Shown: positions 1-8,473 of the stretch, piece by piece
Numbering within the stretch: position 1 is the stretch's first letter
Layout of the letters: the number at the start of each line of letters is the position of its first letter
Origin: an uncultured Prevotellaceae bacterium
GTDB lineage: Bacteria > Bacteroidota > Bacteroidia > Bacteroidales > Bacteroidaceae
Length of the DNA: 49,766 nucleotides
Assembly (NCBI GenBank): GCA_902762565.1
Contig: CACWOS010000035.1
Location: forward strand, 1-49,766
Direction of reading: 5' to 3'
Notes under the pieces: model-generated
What the model was told of the DNA's origin: nothing
What the model saw: the letters and a program-made list of their open reading frames with translations, nothing else
The model's database searches: none
Made by a program: the position numbers and the translations under genes

Positions 1-135
1 AGCATCACTGATAATCTGCCCCACGCAATAGGCGTAAGCCTCCTTACGGAATGCCTCGCGCTCTGGTGTTCCCACCTTTCCGTAGCGTTCGTCCATCATA
101 GCGTCAACGCTCATAATGTCATTTCTTTCCTGCAT
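1..135 (-). CDS. XRE-type antitoxin, N-terminal part (cut by window edge)
   Basis: The minus strand opens with ATG at 135 and stays open to the window edge for 45 codons (begins MQERNDIMSVDAMMDERYG). A second ATG at 114 (MSVDAMM) is possible. It overlaps the end of the upstream toxin gene by 17 bases, which is usual for toxin-first HigBA-type pairs, where the second gene encodes a helix-turn-helix antitoxin that binds the toxin and represses the operon. The DNA-binding domain would lie beyond the window, so the assignment rests on gene order and on the short acidic N-terminus typical of these antitoxins. Function is inferred, not seen. Confidence 0.6.
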   Translation of the reverse strand, partial: MQERNDIMSVDAMMDERYGKVGTPEREAFRKEAYAYCVGQIISDA

Positions 136-454
136 AATATTCCTTCTTTAATTGTATTGCCTTGTTAATCTCGCTCTGCGGTGTCTTCTGCGTCTTCTTC
201 TGGAATCCGTTGAAGAGCATTACCACATTTCCATCGTCGAAGATGAAGAACACACGGAAGATGTTACCGCCATGTTCGGCACGGAGTTCAAAAATCTCGT
301 CGCGCAGGTATTTGACGAACTTGGCATTGACTCGTTCCTGTGTTTTCAACATATCAATAACGTAGAACACTTTCCGGGCTTCGGCTTCAGTCAGTGAACT
401 GATGAAGTCTCTGAAGTAGTTCTTGTACGCTGATATGGTTCTTTCGGCTTTCAT
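119..454 (-). CDS. RelE/HigB-like toxin (phage-derived Gp49-like family)
   Basis: This is a protein of 111 residues starting at MKAERTISAYKNYF; a longer reading from 490 would run through the promoter, so 454 is preferred. The region with EIFELRAEHGGNIFRVFFIFDDG followed by a hydrophobic strand and FQKKTQKTP is the characteristic core of the RelE-superfamily Gp49/HigB toxins, which cut mRNA on the ribosome. Lysines and arginines in this core are the expected RNA-contacting residues. The next gene, overlapping by 17 bases, is the presumed antitoxin. A TAnnTTTG box at 460-467 puts the predicted transcription start at or within a few bases of the ATG, so the message may be leaderless. Confidence 0.8.
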   Translation of the reverse strand: MKAERTISAYKNYFRDFISSLTEAEARKVFYVIDMLKTQERVNAKFVKYLRDEIFELRAEHGGNIFRVFFIFDDGNVVMLFNGFQKKTQKTPQSEINKAIQLKKEYYAGKK

Positions 455-459
455 GGCTG

Positions 460-467
460 CAAAATTA
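460..467 (-). promoter_or_regulatory. -7 promoter box of toxin-antitoxin operon
   Basis: TAATTTTG on the minus strand, a full match to the Bacteroidetes -7 consensus TAnnTTTG. It sits only six bases before the toxin ATG, so the transcript should begin at or beside the start codon. No clean -33 TTTG is visible at the usual distance. Confidence 0.6.
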
Positions 468-525
468 CAAAAAGTTTTCAAATCAAGCAACTTTAAAGGC
501 TGAAAAGTGAAAAATTCCGCACAAC

Positions 526-621
526 TTATTGCCGTTTCACGGAATATTTTAGGATTACGACCTTCCGTCCGTCCACAATGTTCACTCCAGGTTGTAGACT
601 ATTGTGACGTATGCCGTCGGT
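526..621 (-). pseudogene. Orphan C-terminal tail resembling a secretion/sorting tail
   Basis: A minus-strand frame ending at a TAA (526-528) reads TDGIRHNSLQPGVNIVDGRK and then VVILKYSVKRQ. This looks like the last 30 residues of many secreted Prevotella proteins (G-x-R ... PG-x-NIV-x-GRKVV). It has no start codon and is in a different frame from the C10 protease gene that ends at 671 just upstream. The likely reading is that the protease once continued into this tail and was cut off by a deletion or frameshift. The GH53 protein in this window ends in a comparable motif (GIYIHNNQKIVIRN), which supports the identification. Confidence 0.5.
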
Positions 622-655
622 AACAGGGGGACACGGTAACAGACAGGCACGCTGT
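620..655 (-). repeat. Short interspersed repeat, left copy
   Basis: On the minus strand this contains ACAGCGTGCCTGTC, a ten-base insertion, and then CCCCCTGTTAC. The right copy at 2771-2796 lies in opposite orientation, so the two form an inverted pair around the C10 protease gene. It falls exactly between the protease stop and its orphan tail. Confidence 0.6.
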
Positions 656-670
656 GAGGTGGTCGCATGT

Positions 671-2698
671 TCATTTAGGCGTGAGTGTAGATATTGGTAT
701 TAATTCATTTTCTTCATTAACCTTGTAAAAGGGATTCTCAGAATGAAGGCGGATATGTGTCAGACGGTTGCAGTTTTTGAATACTTCCTTGCCAATATTG
801 CGGAGAGATTTGGGGAGGTTGATGGAATAAAGGTGACTGCAATAGGAAAAGGCATAATTGCCCATTTCCAATAAGCCTTCAGGAATAGTGACAGAAAGAA
901 GTGTATTGCACGATGTGTAGGCATTATAGCCTATCTTAGTCGTTGTTGATGGCAGTCTCACGGCAAGAAGATTTTCGCATCCGCTAAAAGCCGCATTTCC
1001 CACTTCCTGGAGTCCATCATGAAATACTGCATAATTGAGATTACGGCAACGAAAGAAGGAACGATTTCCTATTCGTTTCAATGTTCGTGGTGCTACGAAG
1101 TGAGACAGATAGTAGCAATCAGAGAATGCGGTATCAGGTAATGCCTCCATCTCAACCTGTTCCATATCAACAGTACGAAGCAGGCCTTTCTTCGACATCT
1201 CCCGAAGAGTGAAAAAGTCTATACCATTCATCCTTCCTTTCAGTTTGATGTGGCGAGTAGTAAGCCGCTCTTCTGGTGTGAGAAGTTTTACAAGGGTGCC
1301 TGCCTCGTTGATGGTAACCTCTTTCGTTTCTGCCTGATAACTGTTGTCAGCCACATCAACCAGCATCCAATGTTGCTGACCATAGCCTCTCAAATCGCTT
1401 AATTCGTAGTAGCCGTTGTCATTGCCACCCCATCCCATGTTTACATGTACCTTGCCTTTCTTGCATCCATCAATGATAAACAGATGTCCTTCTCCCTTTT
1501 CATTGGTTCCTCGATAGAGAACGGGCCTTCCTGCCTTCAGTTCCGAGAAAATAAGCTGTCGGTACAAGCTGTCTCGCTTAGGTGTTTCAAAATCAGAGCG
1601 GTTGTAGATGCTCATATAGTTGCTATATCCGAAAAGACGCTTCATTGCACCCATAATATACGAAAGTGAAGTGCTGCTCCGTTCGTCTCCATATTCGGTA
1701 AAGGATGATACGCCGCAGTCGCTGATGAGCTTTGCTACAGCAACTATTCCCTCTTTCTGCACGTTAGAAGTCAGCGAGTGGAACATCTGGCTCCAGTCAT
1801 ATTCATACTTCCCATCAGGGCTCATTGACGGATAGCGGTGATAATTCACCACCTGAGCCATAGCTACAGGGCCACAGCCAGCCAGTTTGTAAGTATTCTC
1901 ACCATTATTGTTGTCTGTCTCAGGGCATAGCAGGTTGAATGGGTAATGCTGTCCCCATTGAGTCTTTATAAGAGGTTTTACTTCTTCTGGAAAGACAAAT
2001 TGTGATAATACTACTAACGAATCCCTGATTAGCTCATCAGTAATCACTACAGGAAGAGGCTCGGTGCCAGCATATTCTTCCCATGTGCGCTCTACGAGAT
2101 GTTTTGGCAACCATCCTTTAGCTTTTGCCGCAGTCACTTGTGAAGAAGTCATCGTATTCCGATCATTTGTATTGCTTCTGATACATAGTTCTGCCTTGGT
2201 GACAATTGGCAGGTTCCTTATCAGAGAATCCATGGTCGCACCATTGAACTGATTGTGCCAACAGCGTATCCGTTCGAGTGCAGTACATCCTGACGTGTTA
2301 AGTTCTGTAAGAGAATTGCCGCCACACATCAAGAATCGCATCGCTTCATTTTTCGAAACGTCAAGTGAGGTTAACTGGTTCCATTCAACCCTTAGATATA
2401 CCAATTCCTTATTTTTCGAGACATCGATGTACTTGACTTGGTTCTTGTCTAAGTTAAGGCTTTCCAATGCCGTAAAGTATTCTATTCCCTTCAGGTCATG
2501 AATGTTTTTGTTTGACACATTCATCTCCGTAATGTCAGCAATCTCCTTGTCAGACAGCACACCGTCTTTGCCAAATGGCTGCGACAGTATCCAATTTCGG
2601 AAATTCGGGTCAGGGAAATTCTTTTCGTTGATTTCAACGTCTGCCCATGCGATACTCGTCACATACAGCATTAGTAGCGAAAGGAAGAATCTATTCAT
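671..2698 (-). CDS. Secreted C10 (streptopain-like) cysteine protease with leucine-rich repeats
   Basis: A 675-residue exported protein with an N-terminal signal peptide (about residues 1-19). Residues 20-170 are an N-terminal leucine-rich-repeat block with the LDVSKNxxL pattern. Residues 220-450 are the C10 peptidase domain: TQWGQHYPFN, the nucleophile Cys275 in AGCGPVAMAQVVNYH, His405 in GEGHLFIIDG, and the HVNMGWGG motif. Residues 500-660 are BspA-type repeats (CxxLxxxxLPxxLxxIG). The family (SpeB, interpain) degrades host proteins and is made as a proform. The last repeat stops abruptly at STLTPK, and a sorting-tail relic lies downstream in another frame, so this copy is probably C-terminally truncated. 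Secretion by the type IX system would then be impaired. Confidence 0.88.
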   Translation of the reverse strand: MNRFFLSLLMLYVTSIAWADVEINEKNFPDPNFRNWILSQPFGKDGVLSDKEIADITEMNVSNKNIHDLKGIEYFTALESLNLDKNQVKYIDVSKNKELVYLRVEWNQLTSLDVSKNEAMRFLMCGGNSLTELNTSGCTALERIRCWHNQFNGATMDSLIRNLPIVTKAELCIRSNTNDRNTMTSSQVTAAKAKGWLPKHLVERTWEEYAGTEPLPVVITDELIRDSLVVLSQFVFPEEVKPLIKTQWGQHYPFNLLCPETDNNNGENTYKLAGCGPVAMAQVVNYHRYPSMSPDGKYEYDWSQMFHSLTSNVQKEGIVAVAKLISDCGVSSFTEYGDERSSTSLSYIMGAMKRLFGYSNYMSIYNRSDFETPKRDSLYRQLIFSELKAGRPVLYRGTNEKGEGHLFIIDGCKKGKVHVNMGWGGNDNGYYELSDLRGYGQQHWMLVDVADNSYQAETKEVTINEAGTLVKLLTPEERLTTRHIKLKGRMNGIDFFTLREMSKKGLLRTVDMEQVEMEALPDTAFSDCYYLSHFVAPRTLKRIGNRSFFRCRNLNYAVFHDGLQEVGNAAFSGCENLLAVRLPSTTTKIGYNAYTSCNTLLSVTIPEGLLEMGNYAFSYCSHLYSINLPKSLRNIGKEVFKNCNRLTHIRLHSENPFYKVNEENELIPISTLTPK

Positions 2699-2770
2699 AT
2701 ATTCCTAAATTACGCAGCACTTTAATTTAACTTTCTTTATAAGTACCTGAGCAACAAAAAGTTGCTTGTA

Positions 2771-2796
2771 ACAGCGTGCCTGTCCCCCCCTGTTAC
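2771..2796 (+). repeat. Short interspersed repeat, right copy, within a hairpin
   Basis: ACAGCGTGCCTGTC followed by a C-run and CTGTTAC, the inverted partner of the copy at 620-655. Its flanks form a 10-base stem (CTTGTAACAG with CTGTTACAAG, 2765-2799), followed on the minus strand by a second small stem (GCAAC/GTTGC). The whole may serve as terminator for the small gene that ends at 2817. Confidence 0.55.
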
Positions 2797-2816
2797 AAGA
2801 GCTTTCTTGCGCCAAA

Positions 2817-3083
2817 TTACTTGAACCATGTGGCGTGTGTTTGTTTAAATCCAGTCATGAAGTTGTTGAGAGTATCCCATTGTTGCGGGTCTTTCATCTC
2901 CTTTTCTGCTACGCTGAGATCTGCATACATTTCTTCGACAGACTGCGGTCCTATATCTGCAATCTTGTCATAGTTTTCAAGTAAAGGTGATGCATATTCC
3001 AACATTGCATTGTCTGAGGCAGGCTCACAACACATACCAACACCTTCTTCCTCTTCAAATTGTGGATATCTCTTTTCTTCCAT
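2817..3083 (-). CDS. Small acidic hypothetical protein
   Basis: An 88-residue protein starting MEEKRYPQFEEEEGVGM. The start at 3083 is chosen because a -7 promoter box (3102-3109) lies about 20 bases before it; a longer reading from 3104 would begin inside the predicted promoter. It has an acidic N-terminus, a CC pair near residue 19, and no signal peptide or membrane segment. It ends ...FKQTHATWFK. I do not recognise a family. Short proteins opening with a Glu-rich stretch are common in Prevotella, but their role is not known to me. It stands as a single-gene unit between the M23 peptidase terminator and a hairpin at 2765-2799. Confidence 0.65.
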   Translation of the reverse strand: MEEKRYPQFEEEEGVGMCCEPASDNAMLEYASPLLENYDKIADIGPQSVEEMYADLSVAEKEMKDPQQWDTLNNFMTGFKQTHATWFK

Positions 3084-3101
3084 AACTTTCGTTTTATGAT
3101 G

Positions 3102-3109
3102 CAAATTTA
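3102..3109 (-). promoter_or_regulatory. -7 promoter box for the gene at 2817-3083
   Basis: TAAATTTG on the minus strand, matching TAnnTTTG, 18 bases upstream of the chosen ATG. Confidence 0.6.
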
Positions 3110-3194
3110 GGTATTATTTTTGAATCGACAAAGGAAATGGCATATTTTTTAATTCAACACTTCGATTTGAGTAATTCTTAGATTACAGACAAAG

Positions 3195-3222
3195 AAAAAG
3201 CGGACAATGCACATTGTCCGCT
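3195..3222 (-). terminator. Intrinsic terminator after the M23 peptidase gene
   Basis: A perfect 11-base stem (AGCGGACAATG with CATTGTCCGCT, 3199-3222) and a two-base loop, followed on the minus strand by TTTTTC. It lies about 20 bases past the stop codon at 3245. Confidence 0.85.
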
Positions 3223-3244
3223 CTTAGATTTATTGACTGTTTGC

Positions 3245-4177
3245 TTAATTGTACTTCAGAATCTGACCTGCCTTCAGTTTGGCATTCTTCTTCAGGTGGT
3301 TCAGCTTCATAATAGACTCGACAGATGTGCCACGATGCTTGGCAATGGAATAGAGTGTCTCACCCTTTTTAACCTTGTGGAAGCGGGACTCCTGAGAATA
3401 GCTGGCTGCAGGAGCTGCTGTTGCCAATTCCACATCTTCATTGTCGGCTTTAATGCTGCCGCCACCAACACCACGTAGGCGGTTGGCTACAGATGATTCA
3501 CGCTGATAGCTGGACTTATGGAACATGTAGTAGTCGTCAACAACGTCCTGATTGCGGAAGTCGAACATCAAGGCTGGATTCAAGGCTACGCCACAGAGGC
3601 GTGTCTCGAAATGCAGGTGAGAACCCGTGCTACGGCCAGTGTTGCCACCCAGTCCGATAGGATCGCCGGCACGTACCTCCTGATTTTCTGTGACGAGCTG
3701 CTTCGACATGTGACCATAGATGGTCTCAAGACCGTTGTAGTGGCGGATGACCACGTACTTACCATAACCACGACCTTCATAGCGAACAACGCGAACTTTA
3801 CCAGGGAAGGCTGCGCGGATGGTGTCGCCAATATAGACCTTGACGTCGATACCCTTGTGCTGGCGTCCCCAGCGTGCACCGAAGTTCGAGGTCACCAAAC
3901 GATTATCGGTAGGCATGCAGAAATCCTTCAGCGAAATACGGAAGGAATCGGGCAGCGCAGTCTCGTGGTGGGCGTATTTATTGCTCCATTCCTCATAGAG
4001 GTCTTCAGCTGGAGAATCGTAATTTTCTGTATAGATAATATGCTGTAGAGCAACGCTGTCTACGGCTTTCATTTTTCGGTCGATGGGTGCTTGGCGTGCC
4101 AATAAGTCTTGTCCCATCATCGGGAGAGAGCTCATAGCTGCTAAAGCCAGAAATGCAATTTTTGTTACAATCTTCAT
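3245..4177 (-). CDS. Exported M23 peptidoglycan endopeptidase with C-terminal LysM
   Basis: 310 residues with an N-terminal signal sequence (cleavage near MMGQD, residue 22). The LytM/M23 domain spans about 90-205 and carries the zinc ligands His107 and Asp111 (QHKGIDV) and the HLH motif His187-His189 (GSHLHFE). A LysM domain (266-310, HKVKKGETLYSIAKHRGTS) binds glycan strands. The expected role is cutting peptide cross-links in periplasmic peptidoglycan during growth or division. All catalytic residues are present, so it should be an active enzyme rather than an EnvC-type activator. It is a single-gene unit with a promoter at 4236-4243, a 50-base leader holding a small hairpin (CCGTAA/TTACGG), and a strong terminator. 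Confidence 0.93.
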   Translation of the reverse strand: MKIVTKIAFLALAAMSSLPMMGQDLLARQAPIDRKMKAVDSVALQHIIYTENYDSPAEDLYEEWSNKYAHHETALPDSFRISLKDFCMPTDNRLVTSNFGARWGRQHKGIDVKVYIGDTIRAAFPGKVRVVRYEGRGYGKYVVIRHYNGLETIYGHMSKQLVTENQEVRAGDPIGLGGNTGRSTGSHLHFETRLCGVALNPALMFDFRNQDVVDDYYMFHKSSYQRESSVANRLRGVGGGSIKADNEDVELATAAPAASYSQESRFHKVKKGETLYSIAKHRGTSVESIMKLNHLKKNAKLKAGQILKYN

Positions 4178-4235
4178 TACAAATTAGTTTTTTCGGTTAT
4201 GTCCGTAATACTCGTCTTACGGTAATAAAACGCTG

Positions 4236-4243
4236 CAAAGGTA
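4236..4243 (-). promoter_or_regulatory. -7 promoter box of the M23 peptidase gene
   Basis: TACCTTTG on the minus strand, about 58 bases before the ATG. Confidence 0.65.
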
Positions 4244-4327
4244 ATAAATATTGTTTGAAACCTGCATAAAACTGACAATTGTTTAAGTTTTATTTGTGTG
4301 TTTTAACACTTAAACGCTTGATGTGGG

Positions 4328-6430
4328 TCAAGAAATTGCGGCCCAGTTGATGTTCGTCTTACGTAATTCGCGCAGTCGATACCACAAAATAGCATAGCGC
4401 TCAGAGGTACAAGTTGGGTCGTCATCGATGATCTGCTGGGCCTCGTCGCGAGCCAGTTGTACCAGTTGTCCGTCGCGTGCAATATCGGCAATCTTCAGGT
4501 CGAAGGCCATACCGCTCTGTTGGGTGCCCTCAAGGTCGCCTGGACCACGTAGTTTGAGGTCGGCCTCTGCAATACGGAAACCATCGTTGGTCTCGCACAT
4601 GATATCAATGCGCTTGCGGGTGTCGTCTGCAAGTTTGACGCCAGTGACCAGAATGCAATAACTCTGGTCGGCACCACGGCCTACACGTCCACGGAGCTGA
4701 TGGAGCTGGGAAAGTCCGAAACGCTGGGCATCGAGAATGACCATGACGGAAGCGTTAGGCACGTTGACCCCCACCTCGATGACGGTTGTGGCCACAAGAA
4801 TCTGTGTTTCGCCACTGACAAACTTACGCATCTCCTCCTCCTTGTCGGCAGGTTTCATCTTGCCGTGAACCTTGCTGAGGCGGAACTCAGGGAACACTTG
4901 TTTAAGCACTTCGAAACCATCTTCAAGGTTCTTAAGGTCTATCTTCTCGCTCTCTTCTATGAGTGGGAAGACGATATACACCTGACGACCCTGATGTATC
5001 TGTTTGCGGATACCATCATAAAGTGACGGCAATGAACGGTCAAACACGTGTTGGGTAACAATGGGTTTACGGCCTGGTGGCAACTCATCGATAACGCTGA
5101 CGTCGAGATCGCCATAGAGGGTCATAGCCAGTGTACGAGGAATGGGGGTAGCTGTCATGACGAGCACATGGGGCGGATTGGCGCTCTTGCTCCAGAGTTT
5201 GGCACGTTGGGCAACACCAAAGCGGTGCTGCTCGTCAACGACCACCATACCCAAACGTGCAAACTGTACCGTATCTTCAATCACGGCATGGGTACCCACG
5301 AGTATTTGAACTGTTCCATCTAGCAGGCCATCGAGAATCTCTTGTCGTTTCTTGCCTTTAATAATACCAGTCAGCAAGGCCACACGGATGTCCATGCCCT
5401 GCAGGAAGTCCATGATAGTCTTGAGGTGTTGCTCGGCCAGTATTTCTGTAGGAGCCATGATGCAGGCCTGATAGCCGTTGTCCAGTGCGATGAGCATCGA
5501 CATCAGCGCGACGAGAGTCTTGCCACTGCCAACGTCGCCTTGCAGCAGACGGTTCATTTGCCGTCCGCTTCCCATGTCCTTGCGGATTTCACGAATAACA
5601 CGTTTCTGGGCTTCTGTCAACGAGAATGGCAGATGGTTGTGGTAGAAATCGTTGAAACACTGACCAACCTGCGAGAAGACATACCCTCTATATTTCCGTC
5701 GCTGGTCACTGGCATACCTTAGAATATTCAGCTGCACGTAGAACAGCTCTTCGAATTTCAGACGGACGCGAGCTTGTTCCAGTTCCTTGGCATTCTGCGG
5801 ATAGTGAATCTTCCGCAGGGCCTCGTCGCGGCTCATCAGATGCAACTTCTGGGTGATGAAATCTGGCAGGGTCTCTGGCAGGGGCTCCTTGAGCACATCG
5901 AGGAGCGCTTTTGTCAGACGCTCGACAGAACGGGAGTTGAGCCCCATCTTTTTCATCTTTTCCGTCGTGTTGTAATAGGGCTGCATGCCCATAGCCGACA
6001 GCTCCAGCTTATCTGCGGCGTCGATGTCAGGGTGGGTTACATTGATGCGTCCGTTGTAGACGTTAGGACGTCCGAAGACGATATACTCTTTGCCGATGGC
6101 GTAGCTCTGCTTAGCATATTTGCCTCCGTTGAACCACGTCAGGTCCATCACTTTTCCAGAGCCGTCCGTAAAGTGTGCAACGACGCGTTCCTTGCGGGCA
6201 CTCATCTTGAAGGTCTCAAAACTCAGGATATGGCCTTTTACCTGTACGAATGGCATGTCGCCATTGAGTTCGCCTATGCTGTAGAGTCTGCTGCGGTCTA
6301 CGTGCTTGTAAGGATAATACTGCAACAAGTCGCCAAAGGTATGGATGTCCAGCTCTTCGCTGAGCATCTTCCGCCTGTTGGGACCAACCCCAGGCAGGTA
6401 TTGTATATCTTGTTGCAGAATACTGTTCAT
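4328..6430 (-). CDS. recG: ATP-dependent DNA helicase RecG
   Basis: 700 residues, the usual length for RecG, which reverses stalled forks and processes branched DNA. An OB-fold wedge domain occupies roughly 50-130. The SF2 helicase core follows: Walker A at 298-305 (GDVGSGKT), the DEQH box at 399-402, TATPIPRT just after it, and later QLRGRVGRG. The start MNSILQQDIQYLPGVGP matches the family N-terminus, with its helix-hairpin-helix-like LPGVGP. It is the last gene of a leftward group pdxJ, DJ-1, ispD, recG, with a 48-base gap after ispD that holds a dispersed 19-base repeat. Confidence 0.97.
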   Translation of the reverse strand: MNSILQQDIQYLPGVGPNRRKMLSEELDIHTFGDLLQYYPYKHVDRSRLYSIGELNGDMPFVQVKGHILSFETFKMSARKERVVAHFTDGSGKVMDLTWFNGGKYAKQSYAIGKEYIVFGRPNVYNGRINVTHPDIDAADKLELSAMGMQPYYNTTEKMKKMGLNSRSVERLTKALLDVLKEPLPETLPDFITQKLHLMSRDEALRKIHYPQNAKELEQARVRLKFEELFYVQLNILRYASDQRRKYRGYVFSQVGQCFNDFYHNHLPFSLTEAQKRVIREIRKDMGSGRQMNRLLQGDVGSGKTLVALMSMLIALDNGYQACIMAPTEILAEQHLKTIMDFLQGMDIRVALLTGIIKGKKRQEILDGLLDGTVQILVGTHAVIEDTVQFARLGMVVVDEQHRFGVAQRAKLWSKSANPPHVLVMTATPIPRTLAMTLYGDLDVSVIDELPPGRKPIVTQHVFDRSLPSLYDGIRKQIHQGRQVYIVFPLIEESEKIDLKNLEDGFEVLKQVFPEFRLSKVHGKMKPADKEEEMRKFVSGETQILVATTVIEVGVNVPNASVMVILDAQRFGLSQLHQLRGRVGRGADQSYCILVTGVKLADDTRKRIDIMCETNDGFRIAEADLKLRGPGDLEGTQQSGMAFDLKIADIARDGQLVQLARDEAQQIIDDDPTCTSERYAILWYRLRELRKTNINWAAIS

Positions 6431-6443
6431 CGTTTTTGTTTTA

Positions 6444-6462
6444 GCAGCGGACGACAGCGGAC
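6444..6462. repeat. Dispersed 19-base repeat (copy 1)
   Basis: GCAGCGGACGACAGCGGAC, identical to 21457-21475 and present inverted with one mismatch at 21497-21515. It sits in the ispD-recG gap. Confidence 0.7.
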
Positions 6463-6478
6463 TTTTTCGGACTAATTA

Positions 6479-7141
6479 TTATACTAACACTTCTGCAATT
6501 TTCAGGTCGTAGGGTGTTGTGATCTTGATGTTCTCGCGATTACCCTCTACCAATGTTATCGAGTGCCCATAACTCTCGACGACGCTAGCATCGTCTGTAA
6601 AATCATCACGATAAGGTTGGCGGTTGGCAGCTTTCAACAATTGGATGTCAAATGTCTGTGGTGTCTGCACGAGGCGGTAGTCATCACGAGGAACTGTCTC
6701 GGAAGTGTTTCCTTGCAGGTGACGAACCGTTTCTACGACAGAGATGACGGGAATAACGGCCTTTGCCGTGCGTGCTGTTTCGTAACAATTGCGAATGACG
6801 TCGATGCTGGGGAATGGGCGCACGCCGTCGTGGACGCCGACGACTCCCTCGGCATCGTCAGGAATCTTTGCCAGGCCGTTCTGTACGGAGTGGAATCGTG
6901 TCTCGCCACCATCGGCTAAGACATATTCCACCTCGAAGTTATAGTCTTTACAAAGTTGGTGCCAATAGTCCTGCTGGGCTTTGGGCAATACGAGGATAAT
7001 CTGCAGGGTGGGGGAGTACTCGCGGAATCTTTCGAGCGTACGCATCAGCACCGGTTTCCTACCAATGGGCAGGAACTGTTTGGGAATATCACTTCCCATC
7101 CTCAGGCCTTTACCGCCTGCAACAATGATGATGTAATCCAT
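6479..7141 (-). CDS. ispD: 2-C-methyl-D-erythritol 4-phosphate cytidylyltransferase
   Basis: 220 residues. The N-terminus [20 protein letters not shown] is the nucleotide-binding signature of IspD; later GVHDGVRPF and DDASVVE are also conserved. The enzyme couples CTP to MEP in the non-mevalonate isoprenoid pathway in the cytoplasm. Its ATG shares one base with the stop codon of the upstream DJ-1 family gene (TGATG), so the two are translationally coupled. Its position between DJ-1 and recG appears to be operon packing and suggests no functional link. Confidence 0.96.
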   Translation of the reverse strand: MDYIIIVAGGKGLRMGSDIPKQFLPIGRKPVLMRTLERFREYSPTLQIILVLPKAQQDYWHQLCKDYNFEVEYVLADGGETRFHSVQNGLAKIPDDAEGVVGVHDGVRPFPSIDVIRNCYETARTAKAVIPVISVVETVRHLQGNTSETVPRDDYRLVQTPQTFDIQLLKAANRQPYRDDFTDDASVVESYGHSITLVEGNRENIKITTPYDLKIAEVLV

Positions 7142-7704
7142 CAGGCCATCAGGTGCTTGAAACGCATACCTTCGGCAATCTGGTCGGAGGTCTTCTTGTC
7201 AACCAACTGGGCAAGCAGTTCATAAGCGAAGGGGAAGGCAGCGGCAGGACCCTCACCAGTGGTGACATTGTCATCGACGGTAACGAGGTCGCCAGTATAT
7301 TTCGCATCCTCCAAGGCTTGCTCAAAGCCAGGATAGCAAGTGGCCTTCTTGCCCTCAAGAATACCCAATGGAGCCAGTACAACTGCAGGCGAGGCACAGA
7401 TAGCAGCGACCTTTTTGCCAGCAGCAAACTGGTCGACAACGGCCTTGCAGACGCCTTTGTGTGCGAAGAGGTTCGAGGCGCCAGGCATACCGCCAGGCAA
7501 GAAGATGAGGTCGGCATCCGAGAAGTCACCCTGCTCGAACATGATGTCAGCCTCCATGTTAACGCCATGAGCTGACTGTACCAGAGGGAAGTCAGTGATG
7601 CTTACCGTTGTTACGTCAACACCTCCGCGACGTAGTACATCGACAGGAATGAGGGCCTCGACATCCTCGAAGCCGTCAGCTAGAAATACATATACCTTCT
7701 TCAT
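7141..7704 (-). CDS. DJ-1/PfpI family protein
   Basis: 187 residues with the DJ-1 fold signatures: Glu16 in [13 protein letters not shown] and the reactive Cys103 in the nucleophile elbow AAICASPAV. These align with human DJ-1 Glu18 and Cys106. Members act as glyoxalase III/deglycase-type enzymes or redox-sensing chaperones; which activity applies cannot be decided from sequence. There is no signal peptide, so it is cytoplasmic. It sits six bases downstream of pdxJ and overlaps ispD by one base, so all are read from the pdxJ promoter. Confidence 0.92.
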   Translation of the reverse strand: MKKVYVFLADGFEDVEALIPVDVLRRGGVDVTTVSITDFPLVQSAHGVNMEADIMFEQGDFSDADLIFLPGGMPGASNLFAHKGVCKAVVDQFAAGKKVAAICASPAVVLAPLGILEGKKATCYPGFEQALEDAKYTGDLVTVDDNVTTGEGPAAAFPFAYELLAQLVDKKTSDQIAEGMRFKHLMA

Positions 7705-7710
7705 AGTAAT

Positions 7711-8424
7711 TTATTTAAGTGCTTGTAGATACTGTTTGATGGTTTCCTTAAGTCCGAGGTAGAGGGCGTCGCAGATAAGGGCGTGTCCAATGCTGACCTC
7801 GTCTGTCCAAGGAATCTGCTGGTGATAGTAGTGCAGGTTCTCGAGCGACAGGTCATGACCTGCGTTAAGCCCCAAACCTACGCGACGTGCTTCTTCGGCA
7901 GCGGCAATGAACGGGGCGATGGCAGCCTCGCGATTAGCCTGATAGCCAGAAGCATAGGGCTCAGTATAAAGCTCTACACGATCAGCGCCACACGCTTTAG
8001 CACCTTCCACCATGTGTGGATCTGCACCAACAAAGATGCTGACGCGGATGCCTGCCTCCTTGAAGGTCTTGCAGATATCCGTCAGGAATGCTTTGTTCTC
8101 CAGAGTATCCCATCCATGATTGGAGGTAATCTGGTCGTGTCCGTCAGGTACCAATGTTACCTGTGTGGGCTTTACTTCCAAAACCAGTTCGGTAAACGAC
8201 GGGATGGGATTTCCCTCGATATTAAATTCGGTGGTGATAAGTGGACGGATGTCGCGAACATCCTGATAGCGGATGTGGCGTTCGTCAGGACGAGGGTGAA
8301 CCGTAATTCCCTGTGCTCCAAAAATTTCTGCATCGCGTGCTACAGCTAGCACGTTAGGATTATTGCCACCACGAGCATTGCGTAACGTGGCAATCTTATT
8401 GATATTTACACTCAGTTTAGTCAT
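7711..8424 (-). CDS. pdxJ: Pyridoxine 5'-phosphate synthase
   Basis: 237 residues beginning MTKLSVNINKIATLRNARGG, followed by ITVHPRPDERHI, the conserved PdxJ phosphate and substrate region. The enzyme condenses 1-deoxyxylulose 5-phosphate with 3-amino-2-oxopropyl phosphate to form pyridoxine 5'-phosphate, the last ring-forming step of DXP-dependent vitamin B6 synthesis. It is first in a four-gene leftward operon. The promoter box at 8556-8563 gives a leader of about 125 bases that overlaps the nadK leader in antisense. Confidence 0.97.
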   Translation of the reverse strand: MTKLSVNINKIATLRNARGGNNPNVLAVARDAEIFGAQGITVHPRPDERHIRYQDVRDIRPLITTEFNIEGNPIPSFTELVLEVKPTQVTLVPDGHDQITSNHGWDTLENKAFLTDICKTFKEAGIRVSIFVGADPHMVEGAKACGADRVELYTEPYASGYQANREAAIAPFIAAAEEARRVGLGLNAGHDLSLENLHYYHQQIPWTDEVSIGHALICDALYLGLKETIKQYLQALK

Positions 8425-8463
8425 TTTTTCGCTTACTTTTTATGCCTATTCACTTATTTTCAT

Positions 8464-8471
8464 TATCTTTG
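8464..8471 (+). promoter_or_regulatory. -7 promoter box of nadK
   Basis: TATCTTTG on the plus strand, about 135 bases before the nadK ATG. Confidence 0.6.
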
Positions 8472-8473
8472 CA

